From: Collinsella sp. WCA1-178-WT-3 (M1)
Lineage (GTDB): Bacteria > Actinomycetota > Coriobacteriia > Coriobacteriales > Coriobacteriaceae
Direction of reading: 5' to 3'
Assembly (NCBI RefSeq): GCF_009696325.1
Contig: NZ_VUME01000010.1
Span: 1 to 64,000, forward strand
Length of the DNA: 64,000 nt
The notes under the pieces were generated by a model. That model was not told where the DNA came from. It made no database searches and saw nothing but the letters and a program-made list of their open reading frames with translations. Every line of letters begins with the position of its first letter. The stretch's first letter is position 1. Shown here in pieces: positions 1 to 8,314 of this stretch. Both the position numbers and the translations under genes were made by a program.

Positions 1-22
1 TACCCGATCGGAGCATAGTTCC

Positions 23-90
23 GTTAGCGCAGTTGGTGAAAGTACGTTAGCGGGGTCGGCGAAAGCGCGTTAGCGCATTCGGCGAGATGC
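23..90. repeat. Imperfect tandem repeat, 23-bp unit, three copies
   Basis: Three consecutive units begin with gttagcg at 23, 46 and 69, with 23, 23 and 22 bp periods; the 3' half follows the pattern ggtgaaag/ggcgaaag/ggcgagat. A fourth, degenerate start (gtttgcgaaag) follows at 91. The stretch also belongs to a + frame open from base 2 to the stop at 71-73, so it could be the tail of a gene starting outside the window. It lies directly beside the transposase remnant. Its function is unknown. Confidence 0.5.
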
Positions 91-125
91 GTTTGCGAAA
101 GTGGTCAATTTTAGATTAGCGCTAA

Positions 126-521
126 CACCACTCCGCCGGGCCCAGGAAGGACGCCCGGCTGGTCAAGTCGGCGTTCGCGACGCTCTCCTTCCCCATCTCG
201 GACATCGAGGTATTCCACACGGACCGCGGCAGCGAGCTCGACAACGCCGAGATCGACCTGATGCTCGAGGCCTTCGGCATAGAGAGGTCGCTGTCGGCCA
301 AGGGCTGCCCCTACGACAACGCCGTCGACGAGCCGACCGACGGGATACTGAAGGCCGAGCTCGTCCACCGCGAGACGTTCGGCACGACGCGCGAGCTCCG
401 GGCCAAGCTCTCGGACTACGTGCACCGGTACGACAATTTCAGGATCCACTCGACGCTGGGCTACATGTCGCCGGTCGAGTTCAGGGAGGCGGGGCTGTCC
501 CTCCCGGAATCGTCCAAATAG
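126..521 (+). pseudogene. IS3-family transposase, 3' part only
   Basis: This is the C-terminal part of an OrfB-type DDE transposase (rve fold) that would cut and join insertion-sequence ends. The frame opens after a stop at 123-125. It shows the second catalytic Asp in the FHTDRGSE block (about 198-221), then CPYDNAVDE with the catalytic Glu, and the usual IS3 tail with HRYDNFRIHSTLGYMSP. The first catalytic Asp and the whole N-terminal half are missing, and no good start codon with an SD is present; the internal ATG at 261 only gives an 86-residue piece. It is therefore a dead fragment left by an insertion sequence. The family call is confident; the exact IS group is not known. Confidence 0.85.
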
Positions 522-617
522 GTGTTGCCAATCCATCCGCCGCACCCCGGAGGCCCGGCCGGCCAGGCTTTCCCCGGGCACTCCGCTGCCTCCACACCGG
601 AGCGCCCTTCCCCTTCG

Positions 618-700
618 ATTGGATACCCGTCTGGCCTGGGACCTATCGCGGGTTAGGCCTATTGTTCGCTTGGATATCCCAGGTCAGACGCGTATCCAAT
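618..700. repeat. 24-bp inverted repeat around a 35-nt loop
   Basis: The arm 618-641 (attggatacccgtctggcct and on) pairs with 677-700 with two mismatches, separated by 35 nt. It lies about 100 bp beyond the transposase remnant. No T-run follows, so a simple terminator is unlikely; it could be the folded end of a mobile element or a structured RNA. Confidence 0.6.
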
Positions 701-1364
701 TGCCGAAAGTTCCCGGTCGCGAGCGCGGCCGTCTTGATCGGAGTATCTATGTACCAGCGTATTTAATTACTGCGCTGGAATAGAACGCATGTTTGATAAA
801 TTAATTTAGCATCAGACAGCGGGCGCAGTTTCAGTCGAATCCGTGCCCGCTGCTGTATGTGTGAGCAGTGTGAATAGGGGACGTAGCCCTGTTCACACCT
901 GGACCCATGTCGGCACCGGTCAATGCCCACGATGCTTTTGCTTGCGCTTCAGCTTCCGCTGCTCGAGTCGCGCCGCTTGGGGCTCGGGTCGCTTCTGCCC
1001 ATCAGGGATGCATTCACGAAGGTCCTCATCGCCCGCGCGGGAGTTCGAACGCGCGCAAATCGATCCGGACGCAAGCGAAGCCCCAGTCAGCTCCATGACT
1101 TATGGGAAAGCCGCCCTTTGCAGGCTTCTTGCCCTTGTTGTGGCTGTTGTTGTTTACGGTGTTGTTTGCGTTCGCATTGGCAGAGGAGCTGTCGCCGTTG
1201 CCCCCCCCCGTTTTCGTCAGTACCGGGCTGGGTGGTTGCCTTTCAGCCTGCATGCAAGGTGAGCTCGGGCCCAGCGCCGTCTTTTTATAAGCGCTTTAGC
1301 GAAAACGTCCTGCTTATCAGGAGGATTTAAGTCCCAATTAAGAAAGGAGCGGAAAGAGAGCCAT
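701..1364. other. Gene-poor stretch
   Basis: No convincing gene is seen here. It holds two small hairpins (ccagcg 754-759 with cgctgg 773-778; cagcgggc 817-824 with gcccgctg 845-852), a run of nine C at 1201-1209, and a low-complexity minus-strand frame described separately. All other open frames are short, overlap one another and show no recognisable family features. Confidence 0.4.
1026..1253 (-). pseudogene. Possible decayed surface-protein linker with a G9 tract
   Basis: The minus-strand frame encodes 75 residues rich in Asn, Ser, Gly and Lys (for example SSSANANANNTVNNNSHN followed by KGKKPAKGG). That composition resembles the spacer just before the sorting signal of the large wall protein ending at 10567. 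No signal peptide, hydrophobic anchor or clear SD is seen. A nine-G run (1201-1209, read on the minus strand) lies inside the frame and could shift it. It may be an eroded fragment or chance; I cannot name a function. Confidence 0.2.
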
Positions 1365-1393
1365 ATGCAATAGCAATGATTTTGCTATTGCAT
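1365..1393 (+). terminator. 12-bp perfect hairpin, probable terminator
   Basis: atgcaatagcaa (1365-1376) pairs perfectly with ttgctattgcat (1382-1393) across a 5-nt loop and is followed by cttttgc. It sits just upstream of the promoter-like sequence for the surface protein gene. An SD-like aaaggag lies about 15 nt before the stem, whose first codons would read Met-Gln-stop. Confidence 0.5.
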
Positions 1394-1400
1394 CTTTTGC

Positions 1401-1428
1401 TTGCATTTGCCTTAATAAACCCTATATT
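1401..1428 (+). promoter_or_regulatory. Sigma-A-type promoter candidate for the surface protein gene
   Basis: TTGCAT (1401-1406) and TATATT (1423-1428) are separated by 16 bp, about 90 bp before the start codon at 1520. The assignment is by consensus only. Confidence 0.4.
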
Positions 1429-1519
1429 AGAATGAGGCACAATCGTATCCTTTTACCAAATCTGAGCAAGCGCATGCATGTCCCAGCTCAGATTCAAAAG
1501 ACTTTGAAAGCGAGATGCC

Positions 1520-3490
1520 ATGAGCAAAAAATGCAGGGTGCTAACCTTTATCGCTGCATTGACACTCTATGTATTGACTGTGCCGATATCGGCCTTCGCG
1601 ACAACCACTATCCCAGTAAGCAGCGGAGCTGAATTCAGTCATGCGGCGCAGACCGTAAGGACTGAAGAAGACGATGAGTACATCATTGAACTCACCGACG
1701 ATATTCAAACTGGGGATGTTACGTTCGGCTATCGTAAGCATGTAAGTGTAAGTATTGTTGGCAACGGACACACCGTGACGCTTAATCCGAACAGCATGAT
1801 TGCCGTAAATCCGAATGCTCAATTGAACTTGGGCGCGGCAGACCGTAATGACACGCTAATAATTAGCGGTGGAAACGTGCAGTGCGGCCAAGGATATTGC
1901 CTGTTGCGTATCGAAGGCATATGCAATATGTACCCTGGCGTTACCATTGCCGACCGTATGAACAATAACGACTATGGCGGCGGCGTAACCGTATGGGGCG
2001 GCACCTTCCATATGTTCGGCGGCACTATCACAAACTGCGGCATTACCGGCGGATCCGTTTGCTATGGCGGAGGCGTTGCGGTTATCTATGGTGGCTCGTT
2101 CATCATGGACGGCGGCGAGATCAAGAATTGCTTCGCCACTTCTCCCTTCAAAGCCTCGGATAGCGGCGGGCTTATGCATCCCCTCAATATCGTTTCTGCC
2201 GGCGGCGGCGTATTCGTTTCCGGCGGATCTTCGTTTGTCATGACGGGCGGAACCATTTCGAACAACAAAGCAAACGAAATGGGAGGCGGTGTTGCCGTTG
2301 TTGCATCACTAAAAGAAATCCAAAAGGTCAATGAATGGGGCAACCTCGAGAGCTCCGCGCAAATCCTTGGCGGTACCATCAGCGATAACGAAGCACACGA
2401 CGGCGCAGGCGTGTTCGCTTCCGCGTTTTACTTCGCCAACGCACAGGGCCTGTGCGCTCCCATCCCGAACGTAGGCGCCGACGAAAACCCGGGCCTGTTC
2501 CTTAATAACACCACCATAACCAATAACACAGCGAATCAGGACCAAGGCTATGGTGCCGGCGTGTATGCAGTGTGGATGAAATCACCTGCCAAAGCAGAAA
2601 TTCGCGGCTGCACGATAACAGAGAACAGCGGTGCAATAGGTGGCGGCGTTGCATCGTACGGCTACTTCCCCAGCTTGACCATCGACGGATGCACCATCAC
2701 GGGTAACAAGGCGTCAAATTACGGCGGAGGCTTTGCCGCAGAATCGAATTCCGGCGAAGGTGCGGGCACCACCATCACCAGCACCAAACTGTGCAACAAC
2801 AGCGCGGGCAAGGCGGGTTCCGACGTCTACCTGAGCGGCTCTGTTGCAAAATTGTCAGCCGCAAAAGACATGAACGAGCTTTACCTGGGCAAACCCGATG
2901 ACGTGACTAATAAAAAGATTGACGGTTGGTATCTTGACAACGAAGATGCCCGCTACACAACGCAGACAAAAGATCAGCGTAGCGAGTACTCCAACTATGA
3001 CAACATCGGCTCCGATAGCGAGGTTTATCTGGTTGCCGCCGCAAAACCGTCTTTGGTGAAAATCACCTTCGCGAATGAAGACGGCACCACTATCTATAGC
3101 GAAACCTTGTACGAGATCGGCACGAAAGCAGACCAAATCACGGCACCCACTCCTACGAAACCGTCTGACGACAAGTACGACTACGTGTTCGATTCGTGGG
3201 ACAAGGAAATCACCGACGCGACAGAAGACGTTGTCTACAAAGCCAAGTTCAAAAAGGTGCCCAAGAACAATCCGGGCAATTCCGATGCCGGCAAACCCGA
3301 CGCGGGCGCCCCAGGCAACAACACCCCTGGCGCGGGCGGATCTCAAGCTAACGGCAGCAACGCGAACGCCGATAGCGCCATTCCTCCGGTGGGTGATCAT
3401 ACGGCAACAGTGCTTGGCGCTGCTCTGACCGGAACGGGTGTGCTTGCATTGGCAGCTGCAATCTGCGCGCGCAAAAGAAAGCGCATCTGA
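1520..3490 (+). CDS. Secreted beta-helix surface protein with C-terminal anchor
   Basis: The 656-residue protein is probably exported and held at the cell wall. Residues 1-27 are a signal peptide ending in SAFA. Residues about 60-450 are Gly/Asn-rich repeats of the GGGVxVxGGTFxMxGGTI type, typical of right-handed parallel beta-helix folds of pectate-lyase-like adhesins. Residues about 510-570 form an InlB-repeat-like module (ITFANEDGTTIYSET to YKAKFKK). A Gly/Asn/Pro-rich spacer follows, then IPPVGD, a hydrophobic segment and the tail RKRKRI, which looks like a variant sortase signal with Val where Thr is usual. The gene looks richer in A/T than its neighbours and sits between two transposase remnants, which suggests transfer. 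A role in adhesion or glycan contact is inference; no enzyme motif was seen. Confidence 0.8.
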   Translation: MSKKCRVLTFIAALTLYVLTVPISAFATTTIPVSSGAEFSHAAQTVRTEEDDEYIIELTDDIQTGDVTFGYRKHVSVSIVGNGHTVTLNPNSMIAVNPNAQLNLGAADRNDTLIISGGNVQCGQGYCLLRIEGICNMYPGVTIADRMNNNDYGGGVTVWGGTFHMFGGTITNCGITGGSVCYGGGVAVIYGGSFIMDGGEIKNCFATSPFKASDSGGLMHPLNIVSAGGGVFVSGGSSFVMTGGTISNNKANEMGGGVAVVASLKEIQKVNEWGNLESSAQILGGTISDNEAHDGAGVFASAFYFANAQGLCAPIPNVGADENPGLFLNNTTITNNTANQDQGYGAGVYAVWMKSPAKAEIRGCTITENSGAIGGGVASYGYFPSLTIDGCTITGNKASNYGGGFAAESNSGEGAGTTITSTKLCNNSAGKAGSDVYLSGSVAKLSAAKDMNELYLGKPDDVTNKKIDGWYLDNEDARYTTQTKDQRSEYSNYDNIGSDSEVYLVAAAKPSLVKITFANEDGTTIYSETLYEIGTKADQITAPTPTKPSDDKYDYVFDSWDKEITDATEDVVYKAKFKKVPKNNPGNSDAGKPDAGAPGNNTPGAGGSQANGSNANADSAIPPVGDHTATVLGAALTGTGVLALAAAICARKRKRI

Positions 3491-3574
3491 TAAAACAAGG
3501 CGCTCTCTTTTCGCTTGCCGCAAGAAGTCGGTACCGCGCGGGTGCGAACTGCGGCCCAAACTTATACGGCTCAA

Positions 3575-3800
3575 TAAATAAGCTGCAAGGGACTGGCCCC
3601 GGATTTTCTCCGGGGTCAGTCCCTTCAATTTGACCCGACCCCTCCGAGCGTTTCAGTGGGTTGCGTAGGCGTCGAGGTCAGTCATCCCTAAAGGGCCCGA
3701 AGTCGAATCACGTCCGCTCCGATCCCGTCCTCGATATGACCGAAGGCCTGTTCCGCCGGCTCGCTATCCAGGTAGTTGTCCTTGACGCCTATTCCGAAGG
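3575..3800 (-). pseudogene. Second, decayed IS3-family transposase (3' end)
   Basis: Read on the minus strand, two frames together give the end of another IS3-type transposase. The first piece carries the GVKDNYLDSEPAEQAFGHIED block (the DN...E..FGH region, with the catalytic Glu). The second carries DLDAYATH, an in-frame TGA where Trp is expected, and then RVKLKGLTPEKIRGQSLAA. At least one frameshift and one nonsense change are needed to join them, so the gene is dead. It differs from the fragment at 126-521. The terminal coding part also forms the strong hairpin at 3587-3625. Confidence 0.7.
3587..3625. terminator. 17-bp hairpin inside the transposase tail
   Basis: aagggactggccccgga (3587-3603) pairs with 3609-3625 with one G-T pair across ttttc. 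It lies downstream of the surface protein gene and may end its transcript. The same bases encode the LTPEKIRG part of the decayed transposase on the other strand. Confidence 0.6.
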
Positions 3801-4048
3801 AGGCATGCGAGCGATATCAAGTCGTCGCGATTCCCAATGCTCATCTTGACCGCCTGCCATCTGGGCAGGCGGCGCAACCATGGCTCCCTTGTTGGTTTTC
3901 GACGTTGTATAAGGCAATCGCAATCGTCTTGAGCTTCTTTAGGGAACTTGAACAAGAGATATGGCCTGCTGGCGATTGATTAAGTCCATACGTTTTGGTT
4001 ACAAGAAAACACACTGCGCGCCTGCAGCATGAAGAAGAGGGAATCCAT
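3801..4048. other. Intergenic stretch before the flavodoxin-like gene
   Basis: No gene was recognised. A 9-bp hairpin (ccgcctgcc 3850-3858 with ggcaggcgg 3864-3872) is present. The SD-like aagagg precedes the start at 4049. Confidence 0.4.
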
Positions 4049-4579
4049 ATGAATATCGTTGTATTGAGTGGTAGCCCGCGCAAGGGCGCCAATACCGACA
4101 TTATGGTCGAGGCGTTTGCCGAGACCGCGCGCGAGGGCGGCAATACGGTCGACGTCGTCCGCGTTGCCAGCAAGAAAATCGCTGGTTGCCTGGGGTGCCA
4201 GTATTGCTTCGCCCACGAGGGCAATTGCGTGCAGAAGGATGACATGGCCAACGTGATCGAGTCGCTGCAAGACGCCGACATGGTCGTCTTCGCTTCGCCA
4301 ATCTACTGGTTCGATATCACCGCGCAGGAGAAGGCCGCCATCGACCGCCTGTACGCCTTCGGTGCTACGGGCTTCCCGTTCACCAAGACGGCCCTTTTGC
4401 TCGATAGCCACAGCGAGGGCGCCTATGATGCGGCGATCGCTATGTACAAGTCAGCCTGCGCGTACTGCAAGTGGGAGAACCAGGGCATTGTCACCATCAG
4501 CGGTATGACCGAGCGCGACAGCATGGCATCGTCGCCCAAGCTGGAAGAGGTGCGAGATCTCGCTCGCAAGCTCGCCTAA
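4049..4579 (+). CDS. Flavodoxin-family NAD(P)H-dependent oxidoreductase
   Basis: The 176-residue protein belongs to the flavodoxin-like/NADPH-dependent FMN reductase group, cytoplasmic and probably FMN-bound. The N-terminus has the phosphate-binding loop VLSGSPRKGANTD, and residues about 48-61 contain a Cys pattern (GCLGCQYC, then C) like that of iron-sulfur flavoproteins. The PIYWFDITAQEK segment is the usual flavin-edge motif. The ATG at 4049 is preferred over an upstream in-frame codon at 3995 because aagaggg lies just before it and homology starts there. It appears to be monocistronic. The substrate is unknown. Related proteins here are at 58016-58639 and, as a fragment, in 17612-18085. 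Confidence 0.85.
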   Translation: MNIVVLSGSPRKGANTDIMVEAFAETAREGGNTVDVVRVASKKIAGCLGCQYCFAHEGNCVQKDDMANVIESLQDADMVVFASPIYWFDITAQEKAAIDRLYAFGATGFPFTKTALLLDSHSEGAYDAAIAMYKSACAYCKWENQGIVTISGMTERDSMASSPKLEEVRDLARKLA

Positions 4580-4591
4580 GGACAAGAAGAA

Positions 4592-4658
4592 CGCATGGCA
4601 ATCGGTGTTATTTGAACTGCTTGCCGTCCTTGCCAGGTGAATCGTTGATTGCCATGCG
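4592..4658. repeat. 12-bp inverted repeat with long loop
   Basis: cgcatggcaatc (4592-4603) pairs perfectly with gattgccatgcg (4647-4658) across a 43-nt loop. It fills the gap between two convergent genes and could act as a bidirectional terminator, though no T-run follows. Confidence 0.45.
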
Positions 4659-4687
4659 CCGTTGCCCTTGCGGACAATCTCGGCGTG

Positions 4688-5782
4688 CTAGGAGGCCTTC
4701 TCACTCAGGAACTCCCTGAATGCGGGGATGTCAAAGCCAACGAGACCACGCCCGCGCTCTCCGATGACGCCGTCCTCGAGGAGACGGCGTTTATATTGGC
4801 TTGCATAGTTGCCGGCAACGCCCATGCGTTTGGCTATCTCCGAGACCCTGCTGGGGCCAGAGTCGGGCAGCATCGCGAGCAAAAACTCAATGTCTTTATC
4901 GGAAAGCTCCCGATAGGTCGTTTCGAGAATTCGATCGCGCAGCTCCATACGGGCAAGCAGAGAACCCTGCTGGACATCAGGTGCGCTGATTTTGGGCGAG
5001 TTCTCCGAAACATCCCATGTGCGATATCCGACGAGCTGCATCATGTAGGGGAATCCGTCGACGGCCTTCACAGCATCCTCGAGCGCTTCTGGTGTGATTG
5101 AACGTCCTCCGGCCTCAACAGTTTTGCGAAACGCGTTTGCAATTTCAACGTCAGTGATTCGTCCTAACTGATGATATTGGGAACGCCTGAGGAACGAGAC
5201 GGAATCGTTACGCAGCAACGCCGATACTTTGTAGGGCAGTCCTGCCATGAGTAGGGCAACTTTTTTACCTTCGCGTACAAAGTGCTGGTAAACAGAGGCA
5301 AATTGAAGCATTTCTTCGAGATCGACGGTGACTTCATCGATGGTGATGAGAAGTCCGATGTCATGTTTTTCGAGTTGCTTAAAGATACCATTCATGCGTG
5401 TGCGCCAGTTGCCCTGGGCCTCTTGAGCATATGTCCAATCGATGCCCACTGGACCAATTTGAACGCCGTTTATGCGCGCGTGAGGCTGTGAGAGATAGCT
5501 GTCTGCGGCTTCTTTGGTTCGCTCGATAATATCTTCGAGCATGCCTGGCATGGCGGAGACATTTGCTGCGATCCAGCCGTGTTCAAGCGCCGTTTCTGAA
5601 AGGAGCGAGAGAAGCGCCGTCTTGCCCGTTCCCCTTGCTCCCGTAATAATAGTCGACAGGTTGGGATCTCCCGGGCCGTTGATAAAGCCACGGTTGATGT
5701 CGCGCAGGATATGCTCGCGACCCGCTAGAAAGGGAGGGACGCTTCCAAATGTTGGGGTAAAGGGGTTCTTGCTGTACTCCAT
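4688..5782 (-). CDS. AAA+ ATPase with C-terminal winged helix
   Basis: The 364-residue protein has the Orc/Cdc6-like layout of AAA+ module plus winged helix. Walker A is GARGTGKTALL (residues about 43-53) and Walker B is LLITIDEV (about 142-149). The C-terminal ~60 residues (PSRVSEIAKRMGVAGNYASQ to the end) look like a winged helix-turn-helix. The start at 5782 is chosen because aaaggag lies 5-7 nt upstream; the earlier in-frame codon at 5836 would place repeat DNA in the protein. Three 19-bp repeats (5795-5848) run up to the SD, so binding by the protein itself to its own leader is plausible. A paralogue lies at 51842-52960. The function is unknown; replication-initiator-like, DNA-binding or defence roles are all possible. 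Confidence 0.75.
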   Translation of the reverse strand: MEYSKNPFTPTFGSVPPFLAGREHILRDINRGFINGPGDPNLSTIITGARGTGKTALLSLLSETALEHGWIAANVSAMPGMLEDIIERTKEAADSYLSQPHARINGVQIGPVGIDWTYAQEAQGNWRTRMNGIFKQLEKHDIGLLITIDEVTVDLEEMLQFASVYQHFVREGKKVALLMAGLPYKVSALLRNDSVSFLRRSQYHQLGRITDVEIANAFRKTVEAGGRSITPEALEDAVKAVDGFPYMMQLVGYRTWDVSENSPKISAPDVQQGSLLARMELRDRILETTYRELSDKDIEFLLAMLPDSGPSRVSEIAKRMGVAGNYASQYKRRLLEDGVIGERGRGLVGFDIPAFREFLSEKAS

Positions 5783-5794
5783 GGTAGCTCCTTT

Positions 5795-5848
5795 GCAAGT
5801 TTTGCTAATTTTTGCAAGTTTTGCTAACTTTTGCAAGTTTTGCTAACG
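5795..5848. repeat. Iteron-like direct repeats, three copies at 19-bp period
   Basis: The 14-mer gcaagttttgctaa occurs three times, starting at 5795, 5814 and 5833. Each copy contains the small palindrome GCAAgttTTGC. On the minus strand the array ends at the SD of the AAA+ gene, so it lies in its promoter/leader region. It may be an operator or a binding array for the adjacent winged-helix ATPase. Confidence 0.75.
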
Positions 5849-5942
5849 ACAGACCAAAGGGCATCGAAGCAGTGGCGCTGACATGTTTTACGCAGAAAAA
5901 TAAGCAGAAATCAATTTATCTGCGTTAAAAAATAGTTGAGAA

Positions 5943-5992
5943 GAAAAACGACGAGTCCCGGGCGCAATGCCGTTGCGTTCCGGGCCTCGTCG
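5943..5992 (-). terminator. Rho-independent terminator of the parC-like gene
   Basis: cgacgag (5949-5955) pairs with ctcgtcg (5986-5992), with further pairing of cccggg/ccggg inside. On the minus strand the stem is followed by a T-run (5944-5948). It lies about 35 bp after the stop of the topoisomerase gene. Confidence 0.8.
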
Positions 5993-6028
5993 CTTTGCGA
6001 AGTGTCTAACGATCTCGTTGCCGTCGTC

Positions 6029-8269
6029 CTAGTCAAACAGACTCGGCATGTCGTTTTCTTTCATGAGGGCACCGGCGGAGGGTAGACTCTGCGCGGTGAA
6101 CTTCTCGGCCGAGACGCCGGCGCCAAGGATTTCCTCGGTCGTGCCGACGGTGGTGACCGAGCGACCCTTCTTGGCGGTAAAGGCCTGGACGCCCTGCGTG
6201 TTGGTGGTCGTCTTGGTCTTGAGCAGCGACGTGTTGAAGTTCATCAGGCGGTAGTCGCTCGAGACCAGCGCGATGTCGCGGTCCTCCTTGAGTACCTGAG
6301 CATACAGCAGTTTGCTGCCGCCGTAGATGGCGTTCTTGAGGCGCTTGCGGTTGGTCTTGGTAACGTATCCGGCAAGTGCGACACGCACCACGCGGCCGTT
6401 CTCAAAGACAAACAGCACGTCGGCCCTGTAGTCCTCGGGGTCAATGACCCAGATCACGCTCTCGTCGGGTTCCATCTCGAGGTCGGTGGGCAAGTACGAG
6501 CCCAGCTGGGCCGACTTGGTGTCCTCAAACGCTGCGACCTTGCACTTGTACACCTGGCTCTTGTTGGTAAAGACCAGCAGCTCGTGGGTGTTGGAGGACG
6601 GGAACTCGATAAAGGGTTTGTCGCCGTCCTTGTATTTGAGCGTCGCAGCCTTCTTGAGCACGCGGTCGGTCATCTTTTTGAGATAGCCCTCGCGCGAGAG
6701 CATGATGGTAACCGGGTACTCCTCGAGCTCGGGCTCCAGGCTTACCTCGATAACCTCGTGGGGCTCAATCCTGCCCGTGCGGCGCGGCATCACGTACTTC
6801 TTGTTGACCGCAGCCAGCTCGTCGCTGATGACCTTCTTGATGTTGTCCTCGCTGGAGAGGATCTCCTCTAGCTCGGCAATCTCGCCCTCAAGCTTAGCGA
6901 TGTCCTTGGTACGGTTGAGGATGTACTCCTCGTTGATGTTGCGGAGCTTAAGCTCGGCAACAAACTCGGCCTGGGTCTCGTCGATGTCGAAACCCTTCAT
7001 AAGGTTGGGCACGACCTCAGCCTCGAGCTTGGTGCCACGGATGATGGCGATGGCCTTGTCGATGTCGAGCAAGATCGCCTCGAGGCCGTGCAGCAGGTGC
7101 AGGCGCTCGGACTTTTTGCCCAAGTCAAAGTTAATGCGGCGACGCGTGGACTCAATACGCCACTTGACCCACTCGTGCAGGATCTGGCGTACGCCCATAA
7201 CGCGGGGGTAACCATCGACCAACACGTTAAAGTTGCATGAGAACGAATCCTGCAGCGTAGTCGAGCGATAGAGCTTGGCCATGAGCTTGTCGGGGTCAAC
7301 ACCGCGCTTAAGATCGATGGCGATACGCAGGCCCGAGAGGTCGGTCTCGTCACGGATGTCAGCGATCTCCTTGACCTTGCCCTCTTTGGAGAGCTTGACG
7401 ATGCGATCGATGATGACATCGGTCTTGGTGGTGTAGGGGATCTCGTAGACCTCGATAATGCGCTCTTCGGGAATCCAGCGCCAGCGGGAGCGGATCTGGA
7501 AGCTGCCAAGGCCGGTCTCGATAATCTTTTCCATCTCCTCGCGGCGGTAGATAATCTCGCCGCCGGTCGAGAAGTCGGGCATGGGCATGTACTCGAGCAG
7601 ATCGCAGTTGGGATCCTGCAGGTAGTGCATGGTGGCGGTGCAGACCTCGTTGAGGTTGAAGCCGCAGATGTCGGACGCCATGGCGACGCCGATGCCCTTG
7701 TTGGCCGACACAAGGATGTTGGGGAATGTGGTAGGCAGCAGGCGCGGCTCCTTCATGGCGCCGTCGTAGCTGTCGACAAAGTCGACCGGGTCCTTGTCGA
7801 TGTCCTTGAAGATCTCGGCACTGATGGGGGCGAGCTTGGCCTCGGTGTAACGCGAGGCAGCGTAGCTCAGGTCGCCCGAATAGTACTTGCCAAAGTTGCC
7901 CTTCGACTCAACGAAGGGGGCGAGTAGCGCCTCGTTGCCGGTGGCCAGGCGCACCATCGTCTCGTAGATCGCGGCGTCGCCGTGCGGGTTGAGCTTCATG
8001 GTTTGGCCCACGATGTTGGCGCTCTTCTGGCGCTCACCTTTGAGCAAGCCCATCTTGTACATGGTGTAGAGCAGCTTGCGGTGCGAGGGCTTAAAACCGT
8101 CGATCTCGGGGAACGCACGCGAGACGTTGACGCTCATGGCGTAGGGCATGTAGTTGACCTCGAGCGTCTGCGTGATCGGCTGATTGGTGACCTCGGAGTG
8201 CAGGCCGATGACGTTCTCGGCGTTGACCTGCTTTTTCTTTGGCTGGTTCTTCGTCTTCTTCTTTGCCAC
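6029..8269 (-). CDS. parC: Type II topoisomerase subunit A (ParC/GyrA-like)
   Basis: The 746-residue DNA-cleaving subunit would work with the neighbouring ATPase subunit to pass one duplex through another. The core starts near residue 35 (NYMPYAMSVNVSRAFPEIDG). The LNPHGDAAIYE quinolone-pocket region is at about 93-103, and the active-site Tyr lies in AASRYTE (Tyr141). A coiled region around 440-480 precedes a short beta-pinwheel C-terminal domain without a clear GyrA box (QRRGGKG), which favours a topoisomerase IV-type role. The start is GTG, preceded by agaggaa. The gene follows the parE-like gene by 45 bp on the same strand, so they are one operon. Whether the genome also has a canonical gyrase cannot be seen here. 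Confidence 0.85.
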   Translation of the reverse strand: MAKKKTKNQPKKKQVNAENVIGLHSEVTNQPITQTLEVNYMPYAMSVNVSRAFPEIDGFKPSHRKLLYTMYKMGLLKGERQKSANIVGQTMKLNPHGDAAIYETMVRLATGNEALLAPFVESKGNFGKYYSGDLSYAASRYTEAKLAPISAEIFKDIDKDPVDFVDSYDGAMKEPRLLPTTFPNILVSANKGIGVAMASDICGFNLNEVCTATMHYLQDPNCDLLEYMPMPDFSTGGEIIYRREEMEKIIETGLGSFQIRSRWRWIPEERIIEVYEIPYTTKTDVIIDRIVKLSKEGKVKEIADIRDETDLSGLRIAIDLKRGVDPDKLMAKLYRSTTLQDSFSCNFNVLVDGYPRVMGVRQILHEWVKWRIESTRRRINFDLGKKSERLHLLHGLEAILLDIDKAIAIIRGTKLEAEVVPNLMKGFDIDETQAEFVAELKLRNINEEYILNRTKDIAKLEGEIAELEEILSSEDNIKKVISDELAAVNKKYVMPRRTGRIEPHEVIEVSLEPELEEYPVTIMLSREGYLKKMTDRVLKKAATLKYKDGDKPFIEFPSSNTHELLVFTNKSQVYKCKVAAFEDTKSAQLGSYLPTDLEMEPDESVIWVIDPEDYRADVLFVFENGRVVRVALAGYVTKTNRKRLKNAIYGGSKLLYAQVLKEDRDIALVSSDYRLMNFNTSLLKTKTTTNTQGVQAFTAKKGRSVTTVGTTEEILGAGVSAEKFTAQSLPSAGALMKENDMPSLFD

Positions 8270-8314
8270 GATTTCCTCTTGAACTTCTTATGGGCCGTCG
8301 TTATCGATTTGCTG

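Noticed and set aside
1021-1065. tRNA-like T-arm (gagttcgaac within GC-rich arms)
   Set aside because: No acceptor stem, D-arm or anticodon arm can be drawn around it.
2855-3628. 257-codon minus frame
   Set aside because: Only its first ~20 codons are meaningful (end of the decayed transposase); the rest is antisense to the surface protein gene.
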